The translations under genes were made by a program, and so were the position numbers. Below the pieces are notes generated by a model. That model ran no database searches, was not told the DNA's origin, and saw only the letters and a program-made list of their open reading frames with translations. Shown here piece after piece: positions 1-9,263 of a DNA stretch of 64,000 nt (positions are counted from its first letter, which is position 1; each line of letters opens with the position of its first letter). The DNA comes from Shinella granuli. Its GTDB lineage: Bacteria > Pseudomonadota > Alphaproteobacteria > Rhizobiales > Rhizobiaceae. The DNA is taken from NCBI RefSeq assembly GCF_004341885.1, contig NZ_SLVX01000006.1, forward strand, positions 62,001-126,000. Reading direction: 5' to 3'.

Positions 1-639
1 CCGGTGGAGACGGTGCTCGTTCCGGGTGGGGGCGAGGTCAGCGCGATGCTCGCGGCCCTGCGCAGGCAGGCCGAGGGAGCGACGGACTGGCGCGCCGTCA
101 TGGATGGCCTGCGGCCAGTCACGCAGGATCTCTGGAAGGGCTGGACCGCCGCCCAGCGCAGCCGTTTCCTGCGCCATGCCGCCTCCTTCTGGAATGTCCA
201 CCGCCACCGCATGGCCCCGGCCGTCGCCGAGGAGATCGAGGCCTTGCGCCGGTCCGGACAGCTCGTCATCCACCGTGGCCGGCTGGACGCGCTGCGCCTT
301 GCGGACGGACGGCTTGCCGCCGTTCTGCGCGACGGTACGCCGCTGGCGGCCCATCTGGTCGTAAACTGCACCGGTCTCGACCGATGTACGGTTGCCGCCT
401 CGCCGCTGCTGACGAGCCTTGCCGATCGCGGCCTCCTCCAGCCCGATCCGCACGGCCTCGGCATCCGCGTCGATGACGCGGCGGCGGTTCGTGCCGGCGA
501 AGGCGTCGGCAGGACACGCCTCTACGCCCTCGGCCCGCTCACCGCCGGCCATAGCTGGGAGATCACGGCCGTTCCCGATATCCGCGTCCAGGCGCGCGCC
601 GTCGCAGCAAGCATCAATGCCGAGGTCGTCGCCGGATGA
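1..639 (+). CDS. FAD/NAD(P)-binding oxidoreductase, C-terminal part (5' end outside window)
   Basis: This is the end of a flavoprotein whose start lies before the window. The frame is open from base 1 and stops at the TGA at 637-639, leaving about 212 residues. VNCTGLDR near residue 121 looks like the loop that closes the second dinucleotide-binding half of the FAD-NAD(P)-binding (PF13454-like) family. The tail ALGPLTAGHSWEITAVPDI is the usual cofactor-facing end of such proteins. The intact gene at 1237-2550 belongs to the same broad family, with an Rrf2 regulator between them, so the two flavoproteins and the regulator probably form one locus. The substrate cannot be read from the sequence. 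The family call is fairly safe; the exact function is unknown. Confidence 0.7.
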   Translation, partial: PVETVLVPGGGEVSAMLAALRRQAEGATDWRAVMDGLRPVTQDLWKGWTAAQRSRFLRHAASFWNVHRHRMAPAVAEEIEALRRSGQLVIHRGRLDALRLADGRLAAVLRDGTPLAAHLVVNCTGLDRCTVAASPLLTSLADRGLLQPDPHGLGIRVDDAAAVRAGEGVGRTRLYALGPLTAGHSWEITAVPDIRVQARAVAASINAEVVAG

Positions 640-702
640 CGAAGGGCTCCGGCGCCCCGAGCGGCGTGCCGGTTCCGCGCCTTCAGCGCGCGGCCTGACG
701 CC

Positions 703-1167
703 ATGATCGCGCTGAAATCGAAATACGCCCTGCGTGCGCTCATCGCGCTGGCGCGCGCCGGTCCGGGCGAAACCCTGCAGATCGGCACCATCGCCGCGCG
801 CGAGGCGATCCCGAAGAAGTTCCTCGAACAGATCCTGCTCGACCTCAAGCATGCCGGCCTCGTCGCCAGCCGCAGGGGCCAGCACGGCGGCTATCACCTG
901 CTGCGCGCGCCGCAGGAGATCGCCTTCGGCGAGGTGCTGCGCATCCTGGAAGGCCCCTTCGTGCCGCTCGCCTGCCTTGCCAATGGCGGGCACCGGCGCT
1001 GCGCCGATTGCCGCGACGAGCGCCTTTGCGCCGTGCGCCGCGTCTTCGCGAAGGTGGCCGCCGCATCCGGCGAAATCCTCGACGGCACGACGCTGGCGGA
1101 TGTCCTGTCCGACCCTGCCGAAAGGCCGGACGGCGAGCGGCCGTCAATTATTCTAGTAAAAAGGTAG
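703..1167 (+). CDS. Rrf2-family transcriptional regulator with four conserved-type cysteines
   Basis: A 154-residue Rrf2 regulator. The N-terminal winged helix (residues 1-80) has the family pattern, with KYALRALIALA at the start and a wing around GGYHLLRAP. Cysteines at 91, 100, 103 and 109 are spaced like the Fe-S or thiol-sensing loop of IscR, RirA and CymR relatives. The ATG at 703 follows the preceding oxidoreductase by 63 bp. The gene lies ahead of a flavoprotein and a sulfate importer, so a role in sulfur or redox control is the natural inference. A motif shared by its 3' end and the importer promoter (1153-1167 and 2744-2758) is a candidate target. Family certain; signal and regulon inferred. 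Confidence 0.88.
   Translation: MIALKSKYALRALIALARAGPGETLQIGTIAAREAIPKKFLEQILLDLKHAGLVASRRGQHGGYHLLRAPQEIAFGEVLRILEGPFVPLACLANGGHRRCADCRDERLCAVRRVFAKVAAASGEILDGTTLADVLSDPAERPDGERPSIILVKR
1153..1167. promoter_or_regulatory. candidate Rrf2 operator, copy 1 (CTAG-N7-GTAG)
   Basis: CTAG-TAAAAAG-GTAG lies across the stop codon of the Rrf2 gene, 70 bp before the next start, in an unusually AT-rich patch. Its reverse complement reads CTAC-N7-CTAG, the same arrangement found at 2744-2758 ahead of the sulfate-binding protein. Two copies at the two gene starts beside an Rrf2 gene suggest an operator. This is inference from pattern alone. Confidence 0.4.
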
Positions 1168-1236
1168 AAAATTATCGGACGCTACGCTATCATGGCGATC
1201 GGGCGTCTCGGATCATCGAGAGGGAAAGGACAGCGC

Positions 1237-2550
1237 ATGTTCTTCGAAAGGGCCGTCAGGGAAGAGGGCGCGCGGCCGGCAGGCCTGCCGGTCATGCGCA
1301 TCGCTGTCATCGGCGCCGGCCCGTCCGGCCTTGCCACGACCATCGCGCTGATGCGGCGGTTCCATCGCCCCTTCGAGGCCTGGCTGATCGATGCCGAGGA
1401 TGCGCCGGGCGCCTTCGCCGACGGCGCGGCCGGCCGGGCGCTGACGACGGAACCGGCGCGCGATCTTTCCGTCGTGCCGGATCGTCCGGACGATTTTTGC
1501 GACTGGCTGAAATCGGGCCTGCTTTCCGGCGGCGCCGTTGCGGCGCTGCGCGGGGCGCAGGACCTGCATGTGCCGCGCAGCCTGTTCCGCGACTATGTCA
1601 TGGCCCGTTTCGCCGAGGCGCTGAGCTTGCGCCGGGACGTGTGCATCCGTACCTTCCGCGGCACCGTGCGCCATATCGGCGATTGCGCGGAAGGGCTGCG
1701 CATCGGTTTTCGCGATGGGGAATGCGCAGATTTCGACCATGTCGTCGTCGCCACCGGTTTCGGCATCGCCCAGCGCGAGGCGGCCTCCTGGCGTAGTGCG
1801 CGGGCCGCCGCCGAACGGCTGTCGCAGGCAGAGGTCCCGCCGCCGCTGACGCTGGTCGGCAACGGTCCGCGCCTTGCCGCCATCCTGCTCGATCTCAGGG
1901 CCGAGGGTTATGCCGGCGATATCCATGTCGCGGCCGCCGCGGGCCGCCTGCCGCAGCCGCACGGCCAGGGTGAAGGCGGCATGACGCTCGGTGTGCCGCC
2001 CGCCACCCGCTCCCTGAAGGACGCCTTCCGCTATATCCGCAAGGAGTGTAGCGCCGCGGAGGCGCAGGGCGGCGGATGGCAGACCGTCGTCGACGCCGCC
2101 TCCGCTCGCCTTTCCGTCGTCTGGCGCCATCTGCCCCAGGCCGAGCGCAACCACTACCGACGGCATCTCCTCGGCCTGCACCGGCACTTTTCCATCCGCA
2201 TCGCCCGTGACATCCATCGCCGCCTTGCCGGCGAGTTCGAGACCGGCCGCACCCGCTTCGTGCCGCCCTGCGATCCGAAATCCTCCGGCGAAAACACCAT
2301 AGACTGTCGCGAGATACCGTCGGCCCGCGCGCTCGCCGGCTTGCTCGGCCGCGATGCCGCGGCGCTCACCGTCGATGATTGCGGCCGTCTCGTCAGCCAT
2401 GAGGAGGTGCTGTGCGGCCTGTCCGTCGTGGGCGCCGTCGCCTCCAGCCTGCGGCCCGGCCCGTTCACCTTTGCCGAAACGGTGCGGCAGGCCTATCGGG
2501 CCGTGCTGGATATCCAGACGCAGGGCCTTGCCCGCGTCTCGCAGCGCTGA
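1237..2550 (+). CDS. FAD/NAD(P)-binding protein
   Basis: A 437-residue flavoprotein. The N-terminus holds a Rossmann motif GAGPSGLATTIAL, followed by an acidic end of the second strand (WLIDAEDAPGAF), and VVVATGFGIA about 170 residues in is the typical ATG-type loop of FAD-NAD(P)-binding proteins. The C-terminus (LSVVGAVASSLRPGPFTF) matches the family. I chose the ATG at 1237 because GGAAAGGA ends 5 bases upstream; an earlier ATG at 1192 lacks a ribosome site, and a later one at 1294 would leave only two residues before the Rossmann strand. It sits between an Rrf2 regulator and a sulfate importer, so a sulfur- or redox-linked oxidation is plausible. No substrate is indicated. Confidence 0.75.
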   Translation: MFFERAVREEGARPAGLPVMRIAVIGAGPSGLATTIALMRRFHRPFEAWLIDAEDAPGAFADGAAGRALTTEPARDLSVVPDRPDDFCDWLKSGLLSGGAVAALRGAQDLHVPRSLFRDYVMARFAEALSLRRDVCIRTFRGTVRHIGDCAEGLRIGFRDGECADFDHVVVATGFGIAQREAASWRSARAAAERLSQAEVPPPLTLVGNGPRLAAILLDLRAEGYAGDIHVAAAAGRLPQPHGQGEGGMTLGVPPATRSLKDAFRYIRKECSAAEAQGGGWQTVVDAASARLSVVWRHLPQAERNHYRRHLLGLHRHFSIRIARDIHRRLAGEFETGRTRFVPPCDPKSSGENTIDCREIPSARALAGLLGRDAAALTVDDCGRLVSHEEVLCGLSVVGAVASSLRPGPFTFAETVRQAYRAVLDIQTQGLARVSQR

Positions 2551-2743
2551 AGACGTGTTCGCCGCGAAAAAAGCTTCGGCGAGATGGCAAATCCGGTGGT
2601 TTTTCGCGGATGCATTTTGCTTGCGGGGGCGGATTAGCCGGATGAAATATTCGTCCTTTGCGGGATTCCACAGGTCTTCCGTTGCGTGCTTCCGGCCTGT
2701 TTGAAACCCGTTTTGCAAGTTGCAGAGGCGTTGTTGACTAACT

Positions 2744-2758
2744 CTACTAATTCACTAG
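2744..2758. promoter_or_regulatory. candidate Rrf2 operator, copy 2, in sulfate importer promoter
   Basis: CTAC-TAATTCA-CTAG has the same CTAC-N7-CTAG plan as the site at 1153-1167 read on the other strand. It lies 36-50 bp before the start of the sulfate-binding protein and just after TTGACT (2734-2739), a possible -35 box; I see no convincing -10. Binding here would overlap the promoter. Confidence 0.42.
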
Positions 2759-2793
2759 GGTTTGTGTGGGATAAAAATCCAAGGAGGTTGGAG

Positions 2794-3819
2794 ATGTCGA
2801 TATTGGCCAAACGGTTCGGGGCTTTGATCGTGGGTGCCGGGCTTGCGCTCGGCGGGGTGACGGGGGCGTTCGCACAGACGACGCTGCTCAATGTCTCCTA
2901 CGACCCGACGCGTGAGTTCTATAAGGAATACAACGAAGCCTTCGCCAAGCACTGGAAGGCGGAAACGGGCGAAGACGTCACGATCCAGCAGTCGCATGGC
3001 GGTTCGGGCAAGCAGGCGCGCGGCGTGATCGACGGCCTGGAGGCCGACGTGGTGACGCTGGCGCTCGAAAGCGACATCAACGCGATCGCGGAAAACACCG
3101 ACAAGCTCGCCAAGGACTGGCGCGGCCGGCTGGCGAACAATTCCTCGCCCTATACCTCGACCATCGTCTTCCTGGTGCGCAAGGGCAATCCGAAGGGCAT
3201 CAACAACTGGGGCGACCTGGTGAAGGACGACGTGCAGATCGTCACCCCGAACCCGAAGACCTCGGGCGGCGCCCGCTGGAACTACCTGGCGGCCTGGGCC
3301 TGGGCGAATGAGGAATTCTCCGGCGACCAGGACAAGATCAAGGCCTACATCGCCGAACTCTTCAAGCGCGCGCCGGTTCTCGATACGGGTGCCCGCGGGT
3401 CGCTCACGACCTTCGCGCAGCGCCAGATCGGCGACGTGCTGCTTGCCTGGGAAAATGAGGCCTATCTCGCAGGCGCCGAGTTCGGCGCGGATTCCTTCGA
3501 CATCGTCTGGCCGCCGATCTCGATCCTCGCCGAGCCGCCGGTCACTGTGGTCGACGGCAATGTCGACGCCAAGGGCACCCGCAAGCAGGCGGAAGCCTAC
3601 CTGGAATACCTCTACTCGGACGAGGGCCAGAATCTTGCGGCCAAGCACTACTATCGCCCGTCCAAGCGCGATGTGGTGGCGCCCGAGTTGCTCAAGCAGC
3701 TTCCCGACATTAAGCTGGTCACCATCGACGACCCGATCTTCGGCGGCTGGGTGAAGGCACAACCCGAGCATTTCGGTGACGGCGGCGTCTTCGACCAGAT
3801 CTACAAGCCGGGGAACTGA
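2794..3819 (+). CDS. periplasmic sulfate-binding protein of ABC importer
   Basis: A 341-residue substrate-binding protein of the Sbp/CysP family that captures sulfate in the periplasm and delivers it to CysT-CysW. A Sec signal peptide covers about residues 1-28 (ending GAFAQ). The mature start [19 protein letters not shown], the segment [13 protein letters not shown] and [19 protein letters not shown] are the anion-binding loops of the family. AAGGAGG at 2781-2787 fixes the ATG at 2794; an in-frame ATG 108 bases upstream would bury the signal peptide. It begins a tight operon with cysT, cysW and cysA. Whether it should be called sbp or cysP cannot be decided from the sequence, so no symbol is given. 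Confidence 0.95.
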   Translation: MSILAKRFGALIVGAGLALGGVTGAFAQTTLLNVSYDPTREFYKEYNEAFAKHWKAETGEDVTIQQSHGGSGKQARGVIDGLEADVVTLALESDINAIAENTDKLAKDWRGRLANNSSPYTSTIVFLVRKGNPKGINNWGDLVKDDVQIVTPNPKTSGGARWNYLAAWAWANEEFSGDQDKIKAYIAELFKRAPVLDTGARGSLTTFAQRQIGDVLLAWENEAYLAGAEFGADSFDIVWPPISILAEPPVTVVDGNVDAKGTRKQAEAYLEYLYSDEGQNLAAKHYYRPSKRDVVAPELLKQLPDIKLVTIDDPIFGGWVKAQPEHFGDGGVFDQIYKPGN

Positions 3820-3824
3820 TACCT

Positions 3825-4691
3825 TTGACGACTTCTGCTGCTGCTTCTTCCGGGCGGTGGCGACTGAGACAGCCGAGCGTTATTCCGGGTTTCGGACTGA
3901 CGCTCGGCTTTTCGCTCGCCTATCTGACCCTCATCATCCTCATCCCTCTGGCCGGCCTCGTCTGGCGCTCGGCCGGGCTATCGGGCGCGGAATTCCTCGC
4001 CATCCTTTCGGACCAGCGCACCCTCAATGCGCTGAAGGTCTCCTTCGGCACGGCCTTCATTGCCGCGCTCGTCAATGTCGTCTTCGGCGTCATCGTCGCC
4101 TGGGTCATCGTGCGCTACGAGTTCCCCGGCCGGCGCATCGTCGATGCCATCGTCGATTTGCCGTTCGCACTGCCGACGGCCGTCGCCGGCATCTCGCTTG
4201 CCGCGCTCTACGCGCCGAACGGCTGGATCGGCCAGGTCCTCAACCTCTTCGGCATCAAGGCGGCCTTCAATCCGACCGGCATCGTCATCGCGCTCATCTT
4301 CATCGGCCTGCCCTTCGTGGTGCGCACGGTGCAGCCGATCATGGAGGAGATCGACCGCGAGGTGGAAGAGGCGGCCGCGACGCTCGGCGCGGGCCGTTTC
4401 CAGACCATTTCCCGGATCCTGCTGCCGGGTCTCTCCCCGGCGATCCTGACGGGATTCGCGCTCGCCTTCGCCCGCGGCGTCGGCGAATACGGTTCGGTCA
4501 TCTTCATCGCGGGCAACATTCCCTACGTCTCGGAAATCGCGCCGCTGCTCATCGTCATCCGCCTGGAAGAGTTCAACTACGGCGCGGCGGCGGCCATCGC
4601 CACCATCATGCTGGGGCTCTCCTTCGCCATGCTGCTGTTCATCAACCTCGTCCAGGCCTGGAACCGCCGGAGGTACGGCCATGGCGCATAG
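3825..4691 (+). CDS. cysT: sulfate ABC transporter permease CysT
   Basis: A 288-residue inner-membrane permease. The N-terminal segment after residue 20 is hydrophobic ([19 protein letters not shown]), and about six membrane spans follow. The EAA loop that contacts the ATPase is [17 protein letters not shown] in the C-terminal half. The only sensible start is a TTG at 3825, 5 bases after the stop of the binding-protein gene, so translation probably depends on coupling. The 3' end overlaps cysW by 11 bases. The partner permease and ATPase follow directly, so this is a sulfate/thiosulfate importer rather than a molybdate one, as the binding protein also indicates. Confidence 0.94.
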   Translation: MTTSAAASSGRWRLRQPSVIPGFGLTLGFSLAYLTLIILIPLAGLVWRSAGLSGAEFLAILSDQRTLNALKVSFGTAFIAALVNVVFGVIVAWVIVRYEFPGRRIVDAIVDLPFALPTAVAGISLAALYAPNGWIGQVLNLFGIKAAFNPTGIVIALIFIGLPFVVRTVQPIMEEIDREVEEAAATLGAGRFQTISRILLPGLSPAILTGFALAFARGVGEYGSVIFIAGNIPYVSEIAPLLIVIRLEEFNYGAAAAIATIMLGLSFAMLLFINLVQAWNRRRYGHGA

Positions 4692-5541
4692 GTCCTTTCG
4701 CCTGCGCTCCCCGACGACGGAGGCGCCGCTTGCACGCTATACGCTGATGGCGGTCGCCTTCCTCTTTCTGGCGCTCTTCCTCATCCTGCCGCTCGTCGCC
4801 GTGTTCATCGAGGCCTTCCGCAAGGGCGCGGGCGAGTTCTTCCTCTCGCTCGACGATCCCGATACGCTGGCCGCGATCCGCCTGACGCTCACCGTCGCCG
4901 GCATCGCCGTGCCGCTCAACCTCGTCTTCGGCGTGGCGGCGGCCTGGGCCATCGCCAAGTTCGAGTTCAAGGGCAAGGCGTTCCTGACGACGCTGATCGA
5001 CCTGCCGTTCTCCGTCTCGCCGGTCATTTCCGGCCTGGTCTATGTGCTGCTCTTCGGCGCCGGCAGCGCGCTCGGGCCCTGGCTCAAGAGCCACGGCATC
5101 GAGATCCTGTTCGCCGTGCCGGGCATCGTGCTCGCCACCGTCTTCGTCACCTTTCCCTTCGTCGCGCGCGAGCTGATCCCGCTGATGCAGGAGCAGGGCA
5201 CGGGCGACGAGGAGGCGGCTTTGTCGCTCGGCGCCTCCGGCTGGCAGACCTTCTGGTACGTGACGCTGCCCAACATCAAGTGGGGCCTGCTCTACGGCGT
5301 CCTGCTCTGCAATGCGCGCGCCATGGGCGAGTTCGGCGCGGTCTCGGTGGTCTCCGGCCATATCCGCGGCCTCACCAACACGATGCCGCTGCATGTCGAG
5401 ATCCTGTACAACGAGTACAATTTCGTCGCCGCCTTCGCGGTGGCCTCGCTCCTCGCCGCGCTCGCCCTCGTCACGCTCGTCGTCAAGACGGTGCTCGAAC
5501 TTCACTACGGCGCGGAAATCGCCGCCGGCCGCAAGCATTGA
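4681..5541 (+). CDS. cysW: sulfate ABC transporter permease CysW
   Basis: A 286-residue permease that pairs with CysT. The first span is about residues 20-41 ([19 protein letters not shown]). The EAA loop is [18 protein letters not shown], and the [16 protein letters not shown] and [15 protein letters not shown] C-terminal regions are typical of CysW. The ATG at 4681 lies inside the end of cysT (11-base overlap), indicating translational coupling. It is followed after 18 bases by cysA. Confidence 0.94.
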   Translation: MAHRSFRLRSPTTEAPLARYTLMAVAFLFLALFLILPLVAVFIEAFRKGAGEFFLSLDDPDTLAAIRLTLTVAGIAVPLNLVFGVAAAWAIAKFEFKGKAFLTTLIDLPFSVSPVISGLVYVLLFGAGSALGPWLKSHGIEILFAVPGIVLATVFVTFPFVARELIPLMQEQGTGDEEAALSLGASGWQTFWYVTLPNIKWGLLYGVLLCNARAMGEFGAVSVVSGHIRGLTNTMPLHVEILYNEYNFVAAFAVASLLAALALVTLVVKTVLELHYGAEIAAGRKH

Positions 5542-5559
5542 CCTGAAAGGCACGCCCGT

Positions 5560-6612
5560 ATGGACGTCAGTGTAAAAAACATCCGCAAGGAATTCGACCG
5601 ATACCCGGCGCTCAACGATGTCTCGCTCGACATCCGCTCCGGCGAACTCATCGCGCTTCTCGGCCCTTCCGGCTCCGGCAAGACGACGCTCCTGCGCCTC
5701 ATCGCCGGCCTTGAGCAGCCGACCCTCGGGAAGATCTATTTCGGCGCCGAGGACGCCTCGCACCGGACGGTGCAGGAACGCCATGTCGGCTTCGTCTTCC
5801 AGCATTATGCGCTCTTCCGCCACATGACGGTCGCAGACAACATCGCCTTCGGCCTCACCGTGCGCCCGCGCGGACAGCGGCCGGACAAGGCGGAGATCCG
5901 CCGCCGCGTCGGCGAGCTCCTGGAGATGGTGCAGCTCTCGGGCCTCGAAAAGCGCTATCCGAACCAGCTTTCCGGCGGCCAGCGCCAGCGCGTGGCGCTC
6001 GCCCGCGCCATGGCGATCGAGCCGAAGGTGCTGCTGCTCGACGAGCCTTTCGGCGCGCTCGATGCCAAGGTGCGCAAGGAGCTGCGCCGCTGGCTGCGCG
6101 AGTTCCACGATCGCACCGGGCACACCACGGTCTTCGTCACCCATGACCAGGAAGAAGCCCTCGAACTTGCCGACCGCGTCGTGGTGATGAGCCAGGGCGC
6201 GATCGAGCAGGTCGGTTCCTCGGACGATGTCTATGATCGTCCGAACTCGCCCTTCGTCTTCTCCTTCATCGGCGACAGCGCCAGCCTTCCCGTCACCGTG
6301 ACGGACGGCGCGATGCTCTTCCAGGACGAACCGATCGGCATTGCCCCGAAGCCGCGCGACATCCAGGGCGGCAACGGCACGCTCTTCTTCCGCCCGCAGG
6401 ACGTCGCCCTCGTCGCCGATCCGGCAGCCCCCGCGCTCGAAGGCCGCGTGGCCACCTCCCGCCGCCTTGCCGGAACCCGCATCGCCGATCTCGACATCGG
6501 CAAGCCCGGCGAGGCGCACCATGTCGAGATCGAGGTGCCGCTGGAAGCGTCGGCTGCGACCGGCACGGTGCTGCGCTTCCGCCCGACGCGCTGGAAGACC
6601 TTCGCGGAATGA
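5560..6612 (+). CDS. cysA: sulfate/thiosulfate ABC transporter ATPase CysA
   Basis: A 350-residue ATPase energising the CysTW channel. Walker A is GPSGSGKT at residues 35-42, the Q-loop FVFQHYALF follows near residue 83, the signature is LSGGQRQR, Walker B is [13 protein letters not shown] and the switch histidine is in [11 protein letters not shown]-terminal regulatory (TOBE-like) domain of about 110 residues follows, as in CysA. It is the last gene of the operon and is followed within 5 bases by a good intrinsic terminator. Confidence 0.96.
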   Translation: MDVSVKNIRKEFDRYPALNDVSLDIRSGELIALLGPSGSGKTTLLRLIAGLEQPTLGKIYFGAEDASHRTVQERHVGFVFQHYALFRHMTVADNIAFGLTVRPRGQRPDKAEIRRRVGELLEMVQLSGLEKRYPNQLSGGQRQRVALARAMAIEPKVLLLDEPFGALDAKVRKELRRWLREFHDRTGHTTVFVTHDQEEALELADRVVVMSQGAIEQVGSSDDVYDRPNSPFVFSFIGDSASLPVTVTDGAMLFQDEPIGIAPKPRDIQGGNGTLFFRPQDVALVADPAAPALEGRVATSRRLAGTRIADLDIGKPGEAHHVEIEVPLEASAATGTVLRFRPTRWKTFAE

Positions 6613-6615
6613 AAG

Positions 6616-6643
6616 AAGGCCGGCGCAGGACGCCGGCCTTTTT
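6616..6643 (+). terminator. intrinsic terminator of the sulfate operon
   Basis: AAGGCCGGCG pairs perfectly with CGCCGGCCTT across the 5-base loop CAGGA and is followed by a T run. It starts 3 bases after the cysA stop. Confidence 0.88.
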
Positions 6644-6673
6644 GTGCGGATCAAGTCCGCCAACCTCTCCTCC

Positions 6674-6714
6674 GTCATCCTCGTCCTCGGGTTCAACCCG
6701 AGGACGAGGATGAC
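6674..6714. repeat. REP-like palindrome, 20-bp perfect arms
   Basis: Bases 6674-6693 and 6695-6714 are exact reverse complements around a single centre base; each arm begins or ends with GTCATCC/GGATGAC. A related composite palindrome with the same GTCAT...ATGAC ends lies at 17585-17657. Both sit just downstream of a gene. This fits a dispersed intergenic palindrome rather than an operator. Confidence 0.75.
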
Positions 6715-6777
6715 AATGGTGGATGGGGCGAGGGTGTGTGCGCAATCCGGGGGCGGCGCCAACCTCGATCCCGGTCG

Positions 6778-8181
6778 TCAGCTCGATGCCTTCCCCACGC
6801 CGCCGGAAACCAGGCGCCCCTTGTGGAACGTCGCGGTGCGGGCGGGCAGGCGGGCGACGGCTTCGGCCGAGCAGCTTGCCGTGGTCAGCGAGAAGCCGGC
6901 CTCGTCGCCGGGCTTCGGCCAGGCGCGGTTGCCGTCCTCGTCGAGCGGCAGCACGCCGCCGGTCGAGATAGCGAGTGCGCGCGACAGATGGTACTCGTCC
7001 GAGCCGCGATAGAGCTGGGCGTAGAGATAGGCCTTTTCCAGCATGTCGCCGCTGCCGAAGGGCGACCAGTGGTCGATCACGCTGTCGGTGCCGGTCATGA
7101 CGAAGACGCCGGCCCTGGAAAGCTGCGGCAGCGGCATCATCAGCCCGCCGATCGGCACGGTCGAGGCGATGGTCATGCCGTTCGCCGCAAGCCGGGCCGC
7201 CGTCTCCTCCAGCTTTTCCGGCGACAGCGTCGTCAGCGCGAAGGCATGGCTGATCGTCACCTTGTCCTTCAGCGCCGGGTTCTTCTCCACCGTGTCGATC
7301 ATGTAGTCGATCGCCGCGACGCCCGCCGGGCTCGTCTCGTGCAGGTGGATGTCGATGCCCTTGCCGGTATCGAGTGCGATCTGGAACATGGCGTCGAGCG
7401 ACGTTTCCATGGCGCCGTCGACATTGGTCGGGTCGAGGCCGCCGACATAGTCGACACCCAACTGCATCGCCTCGCGCATCAGCCCGTCCACCTTGGAATG
7501 CAGGAGCCCGTGCTGCGGGAAGGCGACGATCTCGCAGGTAAAGTCGTCCTTGTGCTTTTCCAGCGCCAGCATCAGGTGTTCGAGGCTTTTCAGGCCGCTG
7601 ACCGGATCGATGTTGCAATGGCTGCGGGCGATCGTGCTGCCCTTGGACTGCACGAGGGCGATGAGGCCCTCGGCGCGCTCGACGGAGGTCGGCAGCAGTT
7701 GGGGCAGCAGCGTCTCTTCGAGCGCGATCATGTCCATGATCGTCTTGCCCTGGCGCGGGCGCGGGGCCTGCCAGGGACCGCCATAGAAGGTCTTGTCGAG
7801 ATGGATGTGCATGTCGCGCATGGTGGGCAGCGCCAACTGGCCGTTCGCCTGGTAGGTCGGCAGGCCCGCCGGCAGGCTCGCGCCGGCGCCGTGCAGCGCG
7901 GCGATCCTGCCGTCCTTGATTTCCAGCGTGTGGAGCGCCGTGCGGGTGGCGACGATCACGTCGCCGTCCTTCTCGAAACCCTCCTCCAGCCGCACGTCGG
8001 CGATGAGGTAATGGCTGTCTTGCACAGACGTCACGGTGTTCTCCTGACCGCAATCGGTCGTCTTGGCTGCGGCGTCACGGCTCACGCCGCCGGTCAAGCC
8101 GGCGACGGCGGCCGCGGTGGTGAGCTGGCCTGTGCGGCTCAGGAAGGCCCTGCGGCTCTGCGATACGGCGTGTTGCAACAT
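6778..8181 (-). CDS. Tat-type amidohydrolase, cytosine-deaminase-like
   Basis: A 467-residue metal-dependent amidohydrolase. The N-terminus SQSRRAFLSRTGQL followed by an Ala/Gly-rich stretch is a twin-arginine signal, unusual for cytosine-deaminase relatives, which are normally cytoplasmic. The metal site begins with HIHLDKT (His125 and His127), and later SHCNID, HLHET and SHAFAL supply further ligands, while the final Asp is probably in VMTGTDSV. GAGGAG at 8184-8189 selects the ATG at 8181 over the one 18 bases upstream. A LysR gene lies 107 bp upstream in the same direction and may control it. The family includes cytosine deaminase and N-substituted amino-triazine hydrolases; the substrate is not decided here. 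Confidence 0.82.
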   Translation of the reverse strand: MLQHAVSQSRRAFLSRTGQLTTAAAVAGLTGGVSRDAAAKTTDCGQENTVTSVQDSHYLIADVRLEEGFEKDGDVIVATRTALHTLEIKDGRIAALHGAGASLPAGLPTYQANGQLALPTMRDMHIHLDKTFYGGPWQAPRPRQGKTIMDMIALEETLLPQLLPTSVERAEGLIALVQSKGSTIARSHCNIDPVSGLKSLEHLMLALEKHKDDFTCEIVAFPQHGLLHSKVDGLMREAMQLGVDYVGGLDPTNVDGAMETSLDAMFQIALDTGKGIDIHLHETSPAGVAAIDYMIDTVEKNPALKDKVTISHAFALTTLSPEKLEETAARLAANGMTIASTVPIGGLMMPLPQLSRAGVFVMTGTDSVIDHWSPFGSGDMLEKAYLYAQLYRGSDEYHLSRALAISTGGVLPLDEDGNRAWPKPGDEAGFSLTTASCSAEAVARLPARTATFHKGRLVSGGVGKASS

Positions 8182-8288
8182 CGTCTCCTCGTCAAGCATG
8201 GAATGGATGGTGCCATTCTAGGAAACGCGGCCGCCTGATGGCAGCGACATTTGAAAATGCTGGCTATTCGATTTCCCACTGGCGGGGC

Positions 8289-9146
8289 TCAGCGCACCAG
8301 CCCGCAGAAAGCGATGAGCCGTTCGGCAAGGTCCAGCGCCACGGGCGTGGCGGTGTCGCGGTAGAACAGCGCGAGTTCGAAATCCTTGACGGGCGGCAGG
8401 CGCTCGGCAGCGCCGAGCACGCGGTGCGAGGGCAGGCGGCAGCTTGCCGGCAGCAGGCTGATGCCGAGCCCCGCGGCGGACGCCGCGGCCAGTGCCGCGA
8501 GGCCCCCGCCGCTGTAGCTGACGCGCCAGCGGATGCCGAGCCTGTCGAGCGCACCGCACAGTTCCTCGCGGTAAAGGCCATTCACCGGGAAGACCGCGAT
8601 CGGCACCGGCGACTGCTCGATGGCGGGATGCGCCTTGCTGTCGAGCCAGAGCAGCGGCTCCGGCCGCGCGGCGCGCGGCAGGTGCACCCGGCGCTGCTTG
8701 ACGAGCACGAGGTCGAGCTCTTCCTGTTGGTAGGCGCGGTGAAGATCGGGGCTGAGCCCGCTCGTCACGTCGAGCCGCAGATGCGGATGTTCGCGCTTGA
8801 AGGCGGCGAGCAGGTCCACCGTCGGCACGGTGAAATCCTCGGGCATGCCGAGCCGCAGCACCCCGTCGCGCCACGGGCCGGTCAGCGCGTCATGCGCTTC
8901 CTCGTTGAGCGCGATGATGCGGCGGGCATAGCTGAGCAGCTTGATGCCTTCCTCGGTGAGATGCACTTCATGCGAGGTGCGCTCGAACAGCGCCCTGCCG
9001 AGCAGTTCCTCCAGCCGGCGCACCTGCTGGCTGACGGTCGATTGCGACAGCGACACCCGGTCGGCCGCACGCGTGAAGCTCGCGGTTTCGCAGACCGCCA
9101 CGAAGCTGATCAGAAGCTGCGGGCTGAACATGGGGTAACGATTCAT
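8289..9146 (-). CDS. LysR-family transcriptional regulator
   Basis: A 285-residue LysR regulator. The N-terminal helix-turn-helix covers roughly residues 8-66 (FVAVCETASFTRAADRVSLS then QSTVSQQVRRLEELLGR), followed by the effector-binding domain with LRLDVTSGLSPDL and GISLLPASC. The ATG at 9146 follows GGCGGCGGAAGA; an in-frame start 57 bases further up would add an unlikely Gly/Pro-rich tail. It precedes the amidohydrolase in the same direction, with 107 bp between them, so that gene is a likely target. Confidence 0.92.
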   Translation of the reverse strand: MNRYPMFSPQLLISFVAVCETASFTRAADRVSLSQSTVSQQVRRLEELLGRALFERTSHEVHLTEEGIKLLSYARRIIALNEEAHDALTGPWRDGVLRLGMPEDFTVPTVDLLAAFKREHPHLRLDVTSGLSPDLHRAYQQEELDLVLVKQRRVHLPRAARPEPLLWLDSKAHPAIEQSPVPIAVFPVNGLYREELCGALDRLGIRWRVSYSGGGLAALAAASAAGLGISLLPASCRLPSHRVLGAAERLPPVKDFELALFYRDTATPVALDLAERLIAFCGLVR

Positions 9147-9226
9147 TCTTCCGCCGCCGCCGGTTGGTCCTGGCTCTTCGTAGCCGGTCGGCGCGCGTTC
9201 CACAACGACCGGGTCGTGCGGAGGGG

Positions 9227-9254
9227 CCGGCCGCGCGAGAGGAGGCGCGGCCGG
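9227..9254 (-). terminator. GC-rich hairpin after carboxyspermidine dehydrogenase gene
   Basis: CCGGCCGCG pairs with CGCGGCCGG across a 10-base loop, 10 bp after the stop codon of the minus-strand gene at 9264. There is no proper T run, so termination would be weak. On the minus strand the loop reads CCTCCTCTCG. Confidence 0.4.
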
Positions 9255-9263
9255 TCTTGATGC

